From Nitrosopumilus sp. (lineage in GTDB: Archaea > Thermoproteota > Nitrososphaeria > Nitrososphaerales > Nitrosopumilaceae), in assembly GCF_025699125.1 (NCBI RefSeq), contig NZ_JAILWC010000001.1, positions 476,204 through 540,203 of the forward strand: a DNA stretch of 64,000 nucleotides. Direction: 5' to 3'. Below are positions 25,338-34,182 of this stretch, one piece after another. The number at the start of each line of letters is the position of its first letter. The stretch's first letter is position 1. Under the pieces are notes generated by a model, which had not been told where the DNA came from, ran no database searches, and saw nothing but the letters and a program-made list of their open reading frames with translations. The translations under genes and the position numbers were made by a program.

Positions 25338-25733
25338 ATGTACGAATTGAGTTCACCTTCAGTTTCAAAAAAACAACTTATTTTAGAAATTCGAGGCAAA
25401 GGAAAAATTTCATGTGATCTTAAACGTCACTTGTCTCCTAGAACTGTCGGAATCATAATGAGATCCTTACCGTTAGAGGGAAATGCTCATCTCATGGGAC
25501 AAAGTATTTTGTATTTTGAAACTAATGTGGATTCTGGAACTGAGAGAGCAAGGTCTGAATTCAAAAAAGGTGATGTTGCATTTTTGCCATCTTCTGGAAG
25601 TATCTGCTTTTTCATTAATGATGTATCTTCTGGAAAAACAATGACACCTATTGGCAAATTAGGTGATGATGTTGATATGTTAAAGACTGCAAAATCTGGA
25701 GATGTGCTTTGTATCTATGAAGACACTGCTTGA
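25338..25733 (+). CDS. Cyclophilin-like fold protein (DUF369/Cyclophil_like)
   Basis: A 131-residue protein with the small cyclophilin-like barrel found in archaea. The signature is LSPRTVGIIMRSLPLEGNAHLMG, then YFETNV, EFKKGDVAFLPSSGSICFF and a late TPIGKLGDDVD. Family members adopt a cyclophilin fold but lack the catalytic residues of prolyl isomerases; function unknown. It diverges from rpo6 with a shared promoter region, and its end overlaps the convergent eS25 gene by 19 nt. Confidence 0.8.
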   Translation: MYELSSPSVSKKQLILEIRGKGKISCDLKRHLSPRTVGIIMRSLPLEGNAHLMGQSILYFETNVDSGTERARSEFKKGDVAFLPSSGSICFFINDVSSGKTMTPIGKLGDDVDMLKTAKSGDVLCIYEDTA

Positions 25734-26026
25734 TACAAATGATGGCCTGAATAACCGCCAACTCTTTTTACAGTTCCTTTGATTACTGAATTTTTTAGAA
25801 ATGCATTAGCTGCAGATATTTTGACCCCTGTCTGTCTTGCAAGATCTTGAACTGTAACCACTTTAGAATTTTGAATAATTTTCATTGCTTGTTGTTCATT
25901 AACCATAACAATAATCTCTGCTTTTTTTGGGCCACTTTCGCCTTTGTCTTTTTTACTTTTTTTAGTATCTTTAGTTCCTGCCGATTTGTCTTTACTAGCA
26001 GCTGTTGGCTTTTTTGCTCCACCCAT
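25715..26026 (-). CDS. rps25e: Ribosomal protein eS25
   Basis: A 103-residue small-subunit ribosomal protein. The N-terminal 37 residues are a Lys/Gly/Ala-rich disordered tail; residues 40-100 form the winged-helix core with KVVTVQDLARQTGVKISAANAFLKNS (recognition helix) and VKRVGGYSGHHLY. It matches archaeal and eukaryotic S25e in length and core. This protein is confined to archaea of the TACK/Asgard lines and eukaryotes, supporting the taxonomic call. Confidence 0.93.
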   Translation of the reverse strand: MGGAKKPTAASKDKSAGTKDTKKSKKDKGESGPKKAEIIVMVNEQQAMKIIQNSKVVTVQDLARQTGVKISAANAFLKNSVIKGTVKRVGGYSGHHLYQAVSS

Positions 26027-26112
26027 AAAACTAGAAAAAAATATTCCTCTTATAAACGATGAAGAAAATTATTCTCTTTTAGTTATTAGAAAAATCTTAA
26101 ACTTTTTTCAAG

Positions 26113-26120
26113 TATAAATA
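26113..26120 (+). promoter_or_regulatory. TATA box for the 26142 gene
   Basis: TATAAATA with its centre about 25 bp upstream of the ATG at 26142, the spacing expected for a leaderless archaeal mRNA. Confidence 0.55.
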
Positions 26121-26141
26121 ACATCTTGATTATCATAATCT

Positions 26142-26354
26142 ATGGGTATTGTATCGAAAGGTGCAAAATGTAATGTTGAGGGATGTGACCAAGATGGTGC
26201 TCGTTCACTTAATACCGCCAAAGTAGAAAATGCAGGTCTAAGAGTAAATTCCACAGGTAAAAAAACTGTCCTTTGTAAAGAACATTACAAAGAATGGAAA
26301 AAAGAATCTAAAGATGATCGTGATCTTGAAAGAGCACGATTTGATAAATTTTAA
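26142..26354 (+). CDS. Small zinc-finger-like protein, 70 aa
   Basis: Contains CNVEGCDQDG near residue 9 and CKEHYKEW near residue 48, a C-x4-C plus C-x2-H arrangement able to bind zinc. The C-terminal 25 residues are strongly charged and helical. A TATA box at leaderless spacing precedes it. It is a recognisable thaumarchaeal small protein type; the same C/H layout recurs at 49334-49516. Function unknown, possibly nucleic-acid or protein binding. Confidence 0.72.
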   Translation: MGIVSKGAKCNVEGCDQDGARSLNTAKVENAGLRVNSTGKKTVLCKEHYKEWKKESKDDRDLERARFDKF

Positions 26355-26363
26355 TTTTCTTTG

Positions 26364-27443
26364 TTAGTTTGTAGGGTTTTTTGAATAGTCGTCTTTGAGT
26401 TTCTCATATAATTTATTTAATTTCTTGTAGAGTCTTTTTGGCTCTCTTGTTTTTTGGTTACTTAAAACATACAATGCAAGAATTGGAAATGCAATTGTTG
26501 CATCTGTATACACTGTGACCATTCCATGATGTGCATCTTGAACCTTTCCCCAACTCTTTCCTTCTTGGAGTGTTGCACCCGATAATCCTCCTGTATCTGG
26601 TCGTGCATCCGTGATTTGAATTACGTAGTCTTGTCCTCCGTCATTTCTTCTGAGAATTTGATCTAAAAGTGGTCCTGTCTGTTGAGCTGTGTTTTTGGGG
26701 ACTCCTCCACCCAATTCTAAAATTCCTGATTTCTTTGAATCATAAAGAATTGCAGCTTGCTCTATAATTTCTCTTACAAAATCTAGATTGTAAATTTTAT
26801 CTCTAAGTCTGTGAACTGCTAAATTCAAGGCAAGTGAGGAATCCTTTATTGTAGATATGTATACTGGAACATCATAATCATATGCAGTTGTAATGAAACT
26901 TTTTTCAGGATGTTTTGCTTTTTCTTTACTGATTTTTCCCATTAAATTGCAAAACTCTGCAGTTGTGAATGGTTTATCTGGAAAATCATCTCCGAACATT
27001 TTTTGAATTAGTTCGTCTTCTGCTTCTAATGTTTCATGAAATTTAATATATACATCTCTGATTCTAACAATTTCGTTCTCATACAATTTCATATCATCTA
27101 CATCAAAACTTCCTTGTTTTACTGGCAAGCCCCATGCAAAATGATCTTCATGATATACATTTGCACCAGTTGTTATAATCCAGTCTACAAATCCTCGCTC
27201 AATTAGCGTTTTAATTATTCCACCAAAACCTACTGGTGTCATCGCTCCTGATACTGTGAGGCAAATCGTTGCATCTTCTTCAATCATTTTAGCATAAAGT
27301 TTGGCTGCATCTCCAAGTTGCCTTCCGTTATATCCTGAACTTGCAAAGACATCCACTAAATCTTCTATAGTCATATTCGGATCTAGTTTGATATGAGGTA
27401 TGTCATTACCATGAAATTTATGCGGGTCCACTTTAACAAACAA
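26364..27443 (-). CDS. dys: Deoxyhypusine synthase family protein
   Basis: A 359-residue NAD-dependent enzyme of the deoxyhypusine synthase (DHS) family, which transfers an aminobutyl group to a lysine of translation factor aIF5A. Visible are the NAD-binding TVSGAMTP, TTGANVYHED (residues 91-100), GGGVPKN (246-251) and QEGKSWGKV with the catalytic-type Lys at K300. The segment ARPDTGGLSGATLQEGKSWGK has an insertion relative to the SDSGARPDEAVSWGK form of classical DHS and resembles the DHS-like branch, so homospermidine-type or other aminotransfer chemistry is possible. Starts at ATG 27443; stands alone on its strand. Confidence 0.88.
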   Translation of the reverse strand: MFVKVDPHKFHGNDIPHIKLDPNMTIEDLVDVFASSGYNGRQLGDAAKLYAKMIEEDATICLTVSGAMTPVGFGGIIKTLIERGFVDWIITTGANVYHEDHFAWGLPVKQGSFDVDDMKLYENEIVRIRDVYIKFHETLEAEDELIQKMFGDDFPDKPFTTAEFCNLMGKISKEKAKHPEKSFITTAYDYDVPVYISTIKDSSLALNLAVHRLRDKIYNLDFVREIIEQAAILYDSKKSGILELGGGVPKNTAQQTGPLLDQILRRNDGGQDYVIQITDARPDTGGLSGATLQEGKSWGKVQDAHHGMVTVYTDATIAFPILALYVLSNQKTREPKRLYKKLNKLYEKLKDDYSKNPTN

Positions 27444-27541
27444 TTTTTAATTCTAAATAATACTTGCGGAAGGATATTTTGAATAACTTTGATTTAAGAT
27501 CAAAATATTACTTAATTAGGAATGAACTCAAATAAATCCAA

Positions 27542-27877
27542 ATGAAAATAATTGATTTACATGATCCTAAAAGAGTAGATAGACCTCCTGATGATGTTGA
27601 AATTTTACTATCTATGGGCAATTTTGTGCATGATGAATTTTTAATCTCTAAAGTTGAATTGCGACTTTACAATGAGCGATTAGATTCTAAATTGGGGGTT
27701 TTTTCTCTAATTACGTCTTTTGTAGAAACTAACAAAGGTTCTATTGAAATGATTTATGATGAAGGATTTAGAGGAGAAAATCCACTAAAACGAGCTACAG
27801 AATTTCTAATTTCTAATTTAGGAATATCTGGTTTAATTTTACGCTCAATTATTTCCCTACGAGAAAAAGCTACCTGA
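27542..27877 (+). CDS. Conserved hypothetical protein, 111 aa
   Basis: An acidic, soluble alpha/beta protein without Cys, signal peptide or membrane helix. I recognise no motif. It is divergent from the deoxyhypusine synthase family gene across a 98-bp gap. Starts at ATG 27542. Confidence 0.6.
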   Translation: MKIIDLHDPKRVDRPPDDVEILLSMGNFVHDEFLISKVELRLYNERLDSKLGVFSLITSFVETNKGSIEMIYDEGFRGENPLKRATEFLISNLGISGLILRSIISLREKAT

Positions 27878-27966
27878 TTCTAAATTTCATTACTGCCGAT
27901 TTACTGAGGATTCTTACTGATAAGTTATGCTTGTTCCTTAAGTAGAAATTTCTATTTTCTGCACAT

Positions 27967-28596
27967 ATGAAACAAAACACCAAAAAACATTCATTGTTGT
28001 TGGCACTACCTGTTCTGACAGCGCTTGTTTTTGGAACTTTGGGAATCACTAGTGCTTTTGCAGAAGATGCGAACATTGGATTGATCCCTGAAAACGTTTC
28101 ACTAGAAAAAACTGATGCATTTTTAGATGTGTCATCTGAATCCACAATAGACCAAGCTGTAGTTCAATTCAGAGGCGGAACTGATGGATGGTCAATCATT
28201 GGCGGACAAGCTTATGATTCTAAAATCGGAATGACCGGAAAAGCTGTTCATCAAGGTAATGGAGTATAGAATGTAAAGTCCATCGCCGAAATTACTGTAG
28301 AAAATAGACATGCCACATTAGAATTGAAAGGAAAAGCAGTTGACGGAAAACTTAGGCTGCATGGAACAGGAACATTGGATGGTGGAGATCCTTTCAGAAT
28401 AATTTTGAGAGGAATCTATGCTCCAATCTATGATCAACCTGGAGATTTTGTACTTGACTGGTCTGTGGCTAAAATACAAAACATGAACAATGGAATTAGA
28501 ATTCCATTAGCACAAGACGGCATTATTCATGTAAAGCCACTAATGTCTATTGAAGAAATAGGTGATTTAGACAGTGAACTAACCATTGAGGAGTGA
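27967..28596 (+). pseudogene. Secreted protein gene interrupted by one in-frame TAG
   Basis: From ATG 27967 the frame encodes a signal peptide (LLALPVLTALVFGTLG, cleavage after AFA) and a beta-rich domain, then stops at TAG 28267-28269. The same frame continues without further interruption from 28270 to 28596 with coding-like sequence (ITVENRHATLELKGKAVDG ... RIILRGIYAP), so the two halves are plainly one gene of about 209 codons. A single TGG-to-TAG change would explain the break. It could be a recent pseudogene, a strain polymorphism or sequencing error, or read through. The product would be an exported protein of unknown function. Confidence 0.72.
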
Positions 28597-28628
28597 TTCC
28601 TCTTTTTATTTTTCAAATGTATTATGTG

Positions 28629-28772
28629 TTATTTTATGCAGTGCTCACAAGGAGTGAATTTTTCTTTTATTGCTTGCTCAAGTACGTCTGGAACAAAGTA
28701 TGTCTTATCTTCTTTTTTGATGTAGTATATTCCACAATCAGGAATCATGGCTGCTAAATGATGCACTTTCAT
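28629..28772 (-). CDS. Small Ada-like metal-binding domain protein or fragment, 47 aa
   Basis: From ATG 28772 the peptide reads MKVHHLAAMIPDC then FVPDVLEQAIKEKFTPCEHC, with a Cys and CxxC in the pattern of the small zinc domain typified by the Ada N-terminus (GNKxSxxxHxxxCxxM ... GxxPCxxC). The same frame upstream of the ATG encodes YLGNKSD, the start of that motif, but runs into a stop with no ATG, GTG or TTG. The gene is therefore either truncated or uses an unusual start. Confidence 0.5.
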   Translation of the reverse strand: MKVHHLAAMIPDCGIYYIKKEDKTYFVPDVLEQAIKEKFTPCEHCIK

Positions 28773-29010
28773 GTCTGATTTATTTCCTAGATATCCCGCT
28801 ATAGTTTATTCACCAATCTGAAAAATTCGCGATATGTATTATCAAATCCAAAACGAATCATTCTATTGGGATTTGGACTCTTTGTCCTATAAACTAGATG
28901 CAAGCAATCCCACTGAATGCCCATAATTGAATTTGTGCTGACTATGTGTCATCATGTAACAAAAGAGATCACTCATTTAGAATTATTTTCCATGATTAAT
29001 AGAATCACAA

Positions 29011-29421
29011 ATGAATGAAACTACACAAACTCAGATCAACTTGGGTGATTATAACAAGCCACAAGAACAAACCAAAGCTGTGGGGATTGGAAAGATTTTA
29101 GGAAAAGTCATCAATATCAAGGATTTCCGAACCAACAGGGGCAAGCCTTCTCCTTACACACCAAAGGATGCAATTGGAGAAGATGGACTGACAGACTATA
29201 ATGTTATAGATACTTTGGAAACCTTTGAGGTTGACAATCATCTGATTAGTTCCTTTTTTGTAACGCCTGCAATAGTAAAACAAATTCAAAGAGTTCCCAA
29301 TTATCAATCAGAATTGGCTTCAGGAAAAGTATTTGGGCCCTGCAAGATTGGTCAGAAAAAATCCACAAAAACTAACGCGAACTACTGGTGTCTTCTTTTC
29401 CCAGGAGAAGAGGGCTACTAA
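29011..29421 (+). CDS. Conserved hypothetical protein, 136 aa
   Basis: A soluble protein with a polar N-terminus and a C-terminal half rich in Lys, Pro and aromatic residues (CKIGQKKSTKTNANYWCLLFPGEEG). No recognised domain, signal peptide or membrane segment. Starts at ATG 29011. The preceding 238 bp (28773-29010) show nothing I can support. Confidence 0.6.
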   Translation: MNETTQTQINLGDYNKPQEQTKAVGIGKILGKVINIKDFRTNRGKPSPYTPKDAIGEDGLTDYNVIDTLETFEVDNHLISSFFVTPAIVKQIQRVPNYQSELASGKVFGPCKIGQKKSTKTNANYWCLLFPGEEGY

Positions 29422-29548
29422 CATTTTTTAAAAATGAAAATTATTTTTAATCCTGTTTACATTTGTGAAAAAAAATTCTAGTGTATAAACAATCAAGAAA
29501 ATGCACAAACATGATAATGTTCATTAACTTTGGAGTTTAGCCGATTAA

Positions 29549-30700
29549 TTGTTGTCAAAAAAATCTCTCTTGTTACATAAAAAACTAAAGGGAAAAATCC
29601 TCATAGATAGTAAAATTTCCAATTTTAAATCAAAAGATTTGAAATTAATCTATACGCCTGGCGTAGCTTCTGTATGTGATGAAATCATTAAGAATCCTAA
29701 TTCCAAATTTGCTCTTACATCAAAGGGAAATAATATTGCAATAGTTACTGATGGTACTAGATTACTGGGATTAGGTAATGTGGGTGCAGATGCTGCATTG
29801 CCTGTAATGGAAGGAAAATCTGTCATATATGGCGAGTATGGAAAAATTAGTGCATTTCCAATTTGTCTTAATACAACTGACAAAAAGAAGATAATTGATA
29901 CTATACTGGCAATAGAACCTGTTTTTGGCGCAATAAACCTTGAAGATATTGAATCCCCAAAAGTATTGGAAATATACAAAGAATTAGAAAAACGATTAGA
30001 AATTCCAGTGTTTCATGATGATGGGCAAGGAACAGCCATAGTTACATTGGCAGGATTGATCAACGCTGTCAAAGTAGTAAAAAAGAACTTTTCAGAAATC
30101 AAAATTGTACTTGTTGGGGCAGGTTCAGCAGGATATTACATTGGAAAATTATTACACTTTGCAGGATGTAAAAATATCATTTTGTTAGATTCAGGTGGCG
30201 TGGTGTCTCAAAATAGAAAATCCAATATGACAAAATACAAAAAAGAAATTGCAAAATTGACAAACCCAAAAGAAAAAGGAAACCTGTCTGATGTAATTAA
30301 AAATGCAGATGTCTTTATTGGTGTATCTGGAATTAAGGATTTACTTAAACCAGAAATGATTAAAACTATGAATAAAAATCCCATAATCTTTGCTCTTACT
30401 AATCCTGATCCTGAAATAACTCCCTCTATCGCAAAAAATGCTGGAGCCAAAATTATTGCCACTGGTAGTTTTACATACAAAAATAAAATAAACAATGCAA
30501 TAGTTTTCCCATATTTGATGCGAGCAATACTGGATTTAAAAATACAAAAAATAACTATGAATATTCTTTATAGTACTGCATTGGCTATTGCAAAAACTAT
30601 TCCCGACAAGAAACTATCTTCAATAAACATAATTCCAACAATAGAAAACAAGGAATTACAAAAAAACATCATGAATTCTCTGAAAAATTTAAAATCTTAA
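29549..30700 (+). CDS. NAD(P)-dependent malic enzyme
   Basis: A 383-residue oxidative decarboxylase converting malate to pyruvate with CO2 release. N-terminal malic domain: YTPGVASVCDEI, VTDGTRLLGLGNVGADAALPVMEGK, EYGKISAFPICLNT, NLEDIESPKV and HDDGQGTAIVTLAG, which supply the metal and substrate ligands. The C-terminal NAD-binding domain has VLVGAGSAGYYIGK (GxGxxG) and the FALTNPDPEITP loop. Length matches the short archaeal/bacterial form without phosphotransacetylase. Start is an alternative codon (TTG type). In an autotroph using the 3HP/4HB cycle it would supply pyruvate; that is inference. Confidence 0.92.
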   Translation: MLSKKSLLLHKKLKGKILIDSKISNFKSKDLKLIYTPGVASVCDEIIKNPNSKFALTSKGNNIAIVTDGTRLLGLGNVGADAALPVMEGKSVIYGEYGKISAFPICLNTTDKKKIIDTILAIEPVFGAINLEDIESPKVLEIYKELEKRLEIPVFHDDGQGTAIVTLAGLINAVKVVKKNFSEIKIVLVGAGSAGYYIGKLLHFAGCKNIILLDSGGVVSQNRKSNMTKYKKEIAKLTNPKEKGNLSDVIKNADVFIGVSGIKDLLKPEMIKTMNKNPIIFALTNPDPEITPSIAKNAGAKIIATGSFTYKNKINNAIVFPYLMRAILDLKIQKITMNILYSTALAIAKTIPDKKLSSINIIPTIENKELQKNIMNSLKNLKS

Positions 30701-30721
30701 ATTTTTGTTATTTTTTAATAA

Positions 30722-31180
30722 TTAATTATCTTTGTTAACATTGGAAAATTTTGTAAATTTGTTTATTTCAAATAATGTTTTTGAATATGAATCCATTAGA
30801 ATTTTCATATACTCTTCATAAGACTCAATTGCGGATATGCGTATTTGAACATAGGATTTTAGAAAATTAGTTGATATGTCTATTTGTGTGTTATAGTTTT
30901 CTGACATAGTTTTCCAGAAATTATTGATTGTTTTTAGTGTGATTTGATCCAGGCCCAATTTATCAAAAAACTGTTTTTCTGAAATATAACACGTTCCAAA
31001 CAGATCATCAAACATTTCAAGATATTTTGTATATAAATCCGAATAAAGTTGCATGTATGTAGGAACTTCAGTTTCCATTTTGTGAATCATCATAGACGTA
31101 TTATTTTTCATGATGTCGCATACTGAAACTTTTGGAGTCTCAATGGCTGATTCTTGTTTTACACTATTTTGGGTGATCAT
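30722..31180 (-). CDS. Helical phasin-like protein, 152 aa
   Basis: A nearly all-helical soluble protein with long amphipathic stretches and aromatic residues (MQLYSDLYTKYLEMFDDLFG ... FWKTMSENYNTQ). The arrangement of helices resembles 62166-62594 (both have a Q/E-x-F-x-K-LG break followed by two long helices ending in an L-x-E/N turn), so the two may be distant paralogues. The look recalls polyhydroxyalkanoate granule phasins, but I cannot prove it. Function unknown. Confidence 0.6.
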   Translation of the reverse strand: MITQNSVKQESAIETPKVSVCDIMKNNTSMMIHKMETEVPTYMQLYSDLYTKYLEMFDDLFGTCYISEKQFFDKLGLDQITLKTINNFWKTMSENYNTQIDISTNFLKSYVQIRISAIESYEEYMKILMDSYSKTLFEINKFTKFSNVNKDN

Positions 31181-31346
31181 AACATCTGCCTTGCTCTACT
31201 GTGATTTTCTTTCTTTGAATCATGAATTGTCTCCTTTTCGTATATGTAATATTTAAGATACTGTGTATTTTTTTAACATCGACATGGGTGTGGGAATTCT
31301 TTCCCACATGCTAAGGATTTTAAAGTGAACCCATCATCTCCCAACT

Positions 31347-33209
31347 ATGCGTATATTGCAACTACATTGTGATAGCATTGAGTATACTCCTACAAAAAAG
31401 GAGATCAAATCAGCTGAAGAAATTGAAAACCCACAAACTCAAAGACTAGAAGAATTAGTAGTTGCTTTTGTTGCAATCGAAGATGGCGATGATTCTTCTG
31501 TTGCTCTAGATGCTATTTCTCAGATTAAAAATTCTATGGAAAAAATTGGATGCAAAAAATTACTGCTGTATCCATATGCTCACTTGAGCTCCAATCTTGC
31601 AAAACCATCTGTTGCCATTGCATTATTACAAGAAATGGAAGACACTGCATCTGATCTTGATGTGTCTCATTCTCCTTTTGGATGGACGAAATCTTACAAG
31701 TTGCAGGTAAAGGGACATCCGTTAGCTGAAAGTTCCAAAGTTATAACAAAAGATTCTTCATCAAAAACTGAAGAACTAACTTCGGATGCACTGAAAGGTG
31801 AATCTAAAATTCGTTCAATATGGAAGATAATGTCTCCTGATGGAACAATGTCTAACATAGGAGATTTTGACTTTTCAAATTATAAAAAACTAGAATCTTT
31901 AGCTAAATACGAATCTGCGAAACAGCGCAATGTGGATGAACCTCCACCACATGTTGCATTGATGAAAAAAATGGGTATTGCAGATTATGAACCCGCGTCT
32001 GACTCTGGCAATATGAGATTTTATCCAAATGGCAGATTGATAAAATCTTTGATTGAACGATATGTTACTGACAGAGTTAAAGAGTATGGTGGATATGAAG
32101 TTGAAACGCCAATCATGTATGACTCTGAGCATCCAAGTATGGTTAGCTACTTTAATCGATTTCCTGCAAGACAATACAATATTGATTCCGAGGGCAAAAA
32201 ATTATTTTTAAGATTTGCAGCTTGTTTCGGACAATTTCTTATGGCAAATCAGTTCCAACTGTCTTACAAGAACCTACCTTACAGACTTTACGAGCTTACT
32301 AGATACAGCTTTAGAAGAGAGCAATCAGGGGAACTTGTAGGTCTCAGACGTCTTAGGGCATTTACTATGCCTGATTGCCACGCATTTTGTAAAGACATGG
32401 AACAAGCAGTTGATGAAATTAAGACCCGATTTGATTTATCACAAAGTGTTCTGTCTGAACTTGGAATTAATGAATCTGATTATGACATGGCAATTAGATT
32501 TACTGAAGATTTTTACAATGAAAATAAATCTTCCATTGAGGAATTAGTCAAGAAACATGGAAAACCAGTTCTAGTTGAAATGTGGAAAGAAAAATTCTTT
32601 TATTTTGTTCTAAAGTGGGAGTTTAACTTTGTTGATGGACTTGGAAAGGCATCTGCTCTGTCTACAGATCAAATCGATGTGGAAAATGGTGAAAGATATG
32701 GCATTGAATTTGTTGATGAAAATAACACTGCGCAGCATCCCATTATTTTACATAATTCCCCTAGTGGCGCAATTGAGCGAATTATCTATGTATTACTGGA
32801 AAAGGCTGCAAAAGATTCCAAGGAAGGAAGAAAACCCCAATTTCCACTGTGGTTGGCCCCCACACAAGTAAGAATAATCCCATTAAATGCAGAATTTAAT
32901 GACTATTGTAAATCATTAACAGAAAAAATATCAATTAATAATGTTCGAGTGGATATTGATGATAGAAATGAAAGTATTGGAAAAAGAATTCGTGAAGCAG
33001 AAAAAGAATGGATTAGATACATTTTGGTAATTGGTGAAAAAGAAACAAATTCTCAAAATCTAAGTATTCGTGATAGACATACAGGTACTGTTAGAGAACT
33101 GTCATTTGATGATTTCTTAAACGAAATAAATGAGCAAACTAGAGGAAAACCTTTCACAGGTTTGAATTTGCCGAAATATCTCTCAAAGAGACCGCAACTG
33201 ATGGTGTAA
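31347..33209 (+). CDS. thrS: Threonyl-tRNA synthetase, archaeal type
   Basis: A 620-residue class II synthetase that charges tRNA-Thr. Residues 1-140 are the archaeal D-aminoacyl-deacylase-like editing domain (MRILQLHCDSIEYTP start, KKLLLYPYAHLSS). The catalytic core (about 200-495) has motif 2 FRREQSGELVGLRRLRAFTMPDCHAFC and motif 3-like GAIERIIYVLLE. The C-terminal anticodon-binding domain (about 505-600) shows LWLAPTQVRIIPL and IRDARQ-type turns (IGKRIREAEKEW). Complete and typical. Starts at ATG 31347 after a 166-bp divergent gap. Agmatinase follows 3 bp downstream, so they share an mRNA. Confidence 0.96.
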   Translation: MRILQLHCDSIEYTPTKKEIKSAEEIENPQTQRLEELVVAFVAIEDGDDSSVALDAISQIKNSMEKIGCKKLLLYPYAHLSSNLAKPSVAIALLQEMEDTASDLDVSHSPFGWTKSYKLQVKGHPLAESSKVITKDSSSKTEELTSDALKGESKIRSIWKIMSPDGTMSNIGDFDFSNYKKLESLAKYESAKQRNVDEPPPHVALMKKMGIADYEPASDSGNMRFYPNGRLIKSLIERYVTDRVKEYGGYEVETPIMYDSEHPSMVSYFNRFPARQYNIDSEGKKLFLRFAACFGQFLMANQFQLSYKNLPYRLYELTRYSFRREQSGELVGLRRLRAFTMPDCHAFCKDMEQAVDEIKTRFDLSQSVLSELGINESDYDMAIRFTEDFYNENKSSIEELVKKHGKPVLVEMWKEKFFYFVLKWEFNFVDGLGKASALSTDQIDVENGERYGIEFVDENNTAQHPIILHNSPSGAIERIIYVLLEKAAKDSKEGRKPQFPLWLAPTQVRIIPLNAEFNDYCKSLTEKISINNVRVDIDDRNESIGKRIREAEKEWIRYILVIGEKETNSQNLSIRDRHTGTVRELSFDDFLNEINEQTRGKPFTGLNLPKYLSKRPQLMV

Positions 33210-33212
33210 AAA

Positions 33213-34085
33213 ATGAGTTTTTTTGATTTATACATGAATAGGAATCCGCTGATTACGTCGTCTGATGATGACACTGAACCTGTAGCTACCGTCTTTGGTG
33301 TTCCGTTCGACTCGACTCACTCTTACAAACCTGGTTGTAGATTTGGACCTGACGCAATTCGTGATTCTTTTAACAACATCGAGATATTTCATCCTGATTT
33401 AGGAGTTAACTTAGAAACTGTAAACATTGATGATCTTGGTAATACTCGTCATACTGTTGTCGCATCTGAAATGATTGACATGGTCAAGAAAATTACAACA
33501 GAACTTGTTGCAAAACAACGTCAACTCTTCATTCTGGGTGGTGAACACTCTATCACTTATGGTACTTACACAAGTTTTCCAAAAGAGACAGGATATGTTG
33601 TGTTTGATGCTCATTATGATTTACGTGATGAGTTTGCGGATATCAAATTAAGCCATGCATCATATCTTAGACGGGTAGTTGAGGAGAGGGGCTCTGAAAA
33701 CATTTTGCATGTTGGTGCTAGAGCCTTTGTAAAAGAAGAATTGGAGTTTCTTAAAGAAAATAATATCAAAACAATTTCTGACAGGGAAATTAGGGATGGA
33801 AAAGGCCCTCAATTACTAAAAGATTATGTGTCTACTTTTGATACCCTATATTCTAGTTTTGATCTTGATGTGCTTGATCCTGCGTTTGCCCCAGGTGTAG
33901 GAAATCCTGAAGCCGTTGGCATTACATCTAGGGAGTTGTTTGATATGATTCATTCATTTTCAGAAACAAAGGTAATTGGTGTGGATGTTGTAGAACTAAA
34001 TCCATACCATGATAATGGATCAACTGCATCACTTGCTGCAAAAATAATCTCTACATTAATTGCCATGAATCTTTCACCTAATTAA
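33213..34085 (+). CDS. speB: Agmatinase (ureohydrolase family)
   Basis: A 290-residue manganese enzyme converting agmatine to putrescine and urea. The binuclear metal ligands are in GGEHSITYG, DAHYDLRDE and SFDLDVLDPAFAPG, all intact. The motif pattern fits agmatinase more than arginase. It directly follows thrS with a 3-bp gap. Polyamine from this route could feed the deoxyhypusine synthase family enzyme at 26364; in other archaea agmatinase-type enzymes also act on aminopropyl-agmatine or deoxy-intermediates of aIF5A, so the substrate is not certain. Confidence 0.92.
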   Translation: MSFFDLYMNRNPLITSSDDDTEPVATVFGVPFDSTHSYKPGCRFGPDAIRDSFNNIEIFHPDLGVNLETVNIDDLGNTRHTVVASEMIDMVKKITTELVAKQRQLFILGGEHSITYGTYTSFPKETGYVVFDAHYDLRDEFADIKLSHASYLRRVVEERGSENILHVGARAFVKEELEFLKENNIKTISDREIRDGKGPQLLKDYVSTFDTLYSSFDLDVLDPAFAPGVGNPEAVGITSRELFDMIHSFSETKVIGVDVVELNPYHDNGSTASLAAKIISTLIAMNLSPN

Positions 34086-34182
34086 CAAAATATTCTTTTT
34101 CATGAATTCATTAAATTTGACTCTAGATTGCTTCATTTTTGGTGCTATTGCCTTTATTAGCTAGTGGCGTTGGGATTATCAC

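Noticed and set aside
28267..28269. Pyrrolysine insertion at TAG
   Set aside because: No PYLIS-like context or pyl genes are visible and such machinery is not expected in this lineage; a stop mutation is simpler.
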